16,420 nucleotides of DNA from Deltaproteobacteria bacterium. Its GTDB lineage: Bacteria > Desulfobacterota > Desulfobacteria > Desulfobacterales > B30-G6. The stretch covers positions 1 to 16,420 of the forward strand of contig JAFDAT010000051.1 in NCBI GenBank assembly GCA_019313725.1, read 5' to 3'. Both the position numbers and the translations under genes were made by a program. Positions within the stretch are counted from its first letter, which is position 1. Every line of letters begins with the position of its first letter. Positions 15,015 through 16,420 of this stretch are shown here, piece after piece. Below the pieces are notes generated by a model, which saw only the letters and a list, made by a program, of their open reading frames with translations, did not search any database and was not told the DNA's origin.

Positions 15015-16079
15015 ATGTCAGGTGTTATTAGAGAAATCCTGAAGTCAGCGCCGATTACGGCATCCGCACCCTGCAGGATCGATATGGGCGGTACCCTCGA
15101 TTTGAGTACTTTTTACGTGCCGTTGCGGTTTTTGCGCCCGTGTACCTTCAACATGGCCTTGGCCTTGAGAACCACCGCGCGAATCGAGGCCTGGGAAAAG
15201 GGGGTTGTCCGGGTGACTTCAAAAGGTTTTGAAAGCGCCGAGTTCCCCTCCGGGCGGGCACCCTTCGATCATCCCCTCGGTTTCATGTTTGCGGTGGCCA
15301 ACTATTTCAATGCTGATGGCACACACATTATCATCGAATCTTCGTCACCGCCACGGAGCGCCCTGGGCGGATCTTCGGCAGCGGCGGTTGCCCTCGTAGC
15401 AACCCTGCAGGAGGCTTTATCTCGCGGGGGGGGGAAATCGATTACCAAAAAAAAGATTGTCCTGTTGGCGCACGTCCTCGAATCCAGTGTCGCGGGAGTG
15501 CCCTGCGGACTCCAGGATCATCTTGCCGCGGCATACGGCGGGGTGAACGCCTGGTATTGGCCTGAGAGCATCGAATCGCCGATTTTCAGGCGGGTTTCTG
15601 TGGTAAAGCCCGGAAAATTCAAAGATCTGGCAGATCAAATTCTGGTGGCGTATTGCGGCATACCCCACACCTCAGCGGATATCAATGGCGCGTGGGTAAG
15701 ACAATTCATCGCGGGGATGAACCGTGAAAAGTGGTTTCAGGTGGCTGAGTGCACGCACAATTTTATTGAAGCCTTGGCGTCCATGAACTATAGAGAGGCG
15801 GCAGCCTGTATGAACCGGGAAGTAGTGTTGCGCCAGGAGATGACGCCGGGGGTCCTGGATGAAATTGGTGAGCAATTGGTGGCAGCGGCCGTTGCGTCCG
15901 GGTGTGGTGCGCGCTTTACCGGGGCTGGCGGCGGCGGGTGTGTCTGGGCGCTTGGAGCGGTTGAAGATATTGACAGTTTGCGACAGATGTGGGAAACAAT
16001 CCTTTCCGCAAGAGCGGATGCCCGGTTGCTGAATCCGGCCATAGACCGCAAAGGGCTCAGGATCCAATCGGCTGCCTGA
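15015..16079 (+). CDS. GHMP-family sugar kinase, substrate unknown (354 aa)
   Basis: ATP-dependent kinase of the galactokinase/homoserine/mevalonate/phosphomevalonate fold. Motif 1 region: SAPCRIDMGGTLDLSTFY (residues about 17-34). The phosphate-binding loop is SPPRSALGGSSAAAVALV (111-128). GVPCGLQDHLAAAYGGVNAWYW (161-182) resembles the GxQDxxAAxxGG stretch of heptose-phosphate and related sugar kinases such as HddA. Motif 3 is GARFTGAGGGGCVWALG (298-314). The GG between the Leu and SSA of motif 2 fits the sugar-kinase branch. The start at 15015 has GAAGGGA about 9 nt upstream. The gene contains runs of nine G (15426-15434) and eight A (15449-15456), yet the frame stays intact. It lies just before glyQ with a 73-nt gap. 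The product could be a sugar-1-phosphate or heptose bisphosphate for cell-surface sugars, but no sugar genes are nearby. Confidence 0.8.
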   Translation: MSGVIREILKSAPITASAPCRIDMGGTLDLSTFYVPLRFLRPCTFNMALALRTTARIEAWEKGVVRVTSKGFESAEFPSGRAPFDHPLGFMFAVANYFNADGTHIIIESSSPPRSALGGSSAAAVALVATLQEALSRGGGKSITKKKIVLLAHVLESSVAGVPCGLQDHLAAAYGGVNAWYWPESIESPIFRRVSVVKPGKFKDLADQILVAYCGIPHTSADINGAWVRQFIAGMNREKWFQVAECTHNFIEALASMNYREAAACMNREVVLRQEMTPGVLDEIGEQLVAAAVASGCGARFTGAGGGGCVWALGAVEDIDSLRQMWETILSARADARLLNPAIDRKGLRIQSAA

Positions 16080-16152
16080 TCAAAGATGCCGCCTGGGTAA
16101 CAAAGGGATGAATCGAGAATTTTCAACTTAACCACGGACAGAGGAAAGTTTT

Positions 16153-16420
16153 ATGAATTTTCAGGATGTTATTTTAAAGCTGGATCAATTCTGGGCCAAA
16201 AAGGGATGTCTCATTACGCAACCATATGATCTGGAAGTCGGCGCCGGGACCTTTCATCACAACACGGCCCTGAAAGCGCTGGGACCCGAACCGTGGAACG
16301 TGGCCTACGTGCAGCCCTCGAGGCGCCCCACCGACGGTCGTTACGGGGAAAATCCCAATCGGCTTCAGCACTACTACCAGTACCAAGTGCTTTTGAAGCC
16401 ATCGCCCTATGATGTTCAGA
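16153..16420 (+). CDS. glyQ: Glycyl-tRNA synthetase alpha subunit (partial, N-terminal 89 aa)
   Basis: Charges tRNA-Gly with glycine as part of the bacterial alpha2beta2 enzyme; the alpha subunit carries the class II catalytic core. Visible sequence: MNFQDVILKLDQFWAKKGC, then QPYDLEVGAGTFHHNTALKALGPEPWNVAYVQPSRRPTDGRYGENPNRLQHYYQYQVLLKPSPYDVQ, almost identical in pattern to E. coli GlyQ. The start at 16153 is preceded by AGAGGAAA with about 7 nt spacing. The reading frame is open to the window edge; glyS would be expected directly downstream. Confidence 0.95.
   Translation, partial: MNFQDVILKLDQFWAKKGCLITQPYDLEVGAGTFHHNTALKALGPEPWNVAYVQPSRRPTDGRYGENPNRLQHYYQYQVLLKPSPYDVQ

Noticed and set aside
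16080..16152. T-box or other riboswitch before glyQ
   Set aside because: The gap is only 73 nt, with no T-box consensus or specifier stem; it holds just the ribosome site.

Overview
The window looks like chromosomal core sequence of a Gram-negative bacterium. The most likely group is a Desulfobacterota (former Deltaproteobacteria) lineage close to the sulfate-reducing Desulfobacterales. That placement is an inference. It rests on the mix of an AcnA-type aconitase, an IHF/HU protein, SurA-type periplasmic chaperones, a two-subunit (alpha/beta type) glycyl-tRNA synthetase and hybrid REC/PAS/kinase signalling proteins, and on intergenic CACGAAA-type repeats of a kind I associate with such genomes. 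No phage, transposon, CRISPR array or rRNA is visible.

Layout. (1) 46-2612 (+): an acnA aconitase gene broken by an internal deletion of about 125 nt that also changes the frame. (2) 2641-5235 (-): a regulatory cluster read right to left. It holds a 51-aa unknown protein whose stop overlaps the start of a REC-PAS-HisKA-HATPase-REC hybrid kinase, then a promoter, a 46-aa unknown acidic protein and an IHF/HU-family DNA-binding protein. (3) 5404-6743 (-): a PaiA-like GNAT acetyltransferase followed by a CoA-pyrophosphatase-type Nudix hydrolase. (4) 6928-7003 (-): tRNA-Thr(CGT) with an encoded CCA and a clear rho-independent terminator. (5) 7080-12421 (+): mfd, a SurA-N-like lipoprotein and surA, the last two overlapping by 4 nt. 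(6) 12530-13880 (+): mgtE magnesium transporter, frameshifted in a short GC/A repeat between its CBS domains and its membrane domain. (7) 13954-14715 (+): recO. (8) A 299-nt spacer with a large inverted CACGAAA repeat and a terminator-like hairpin. (9) 15015-16079 (+): a GHMP-family sugar kinase. (10) 16153-end (+): glyQ, cut by the window edge.

Functionally the window combines DNA repair (mfd, recO), outer-membrane protein folding (SurA-like lipoprotein plus SurA), translation (tRNA-Thr, glyQ), central metabolism (acnA), Mg2+ homeostasis (mgtE) and signalling. The least conventional parts are two small coding sequences under 60 aa (51 aa and 46 aa), both with strong start or stop context, and a dispersed 8-bp-periodic repeat found in two intergenic regions. 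Two separate broken reading frames within 16 kb could be real gene decay, or errors in a draft or metagenomic assembly; the sequence alone cannot decide.
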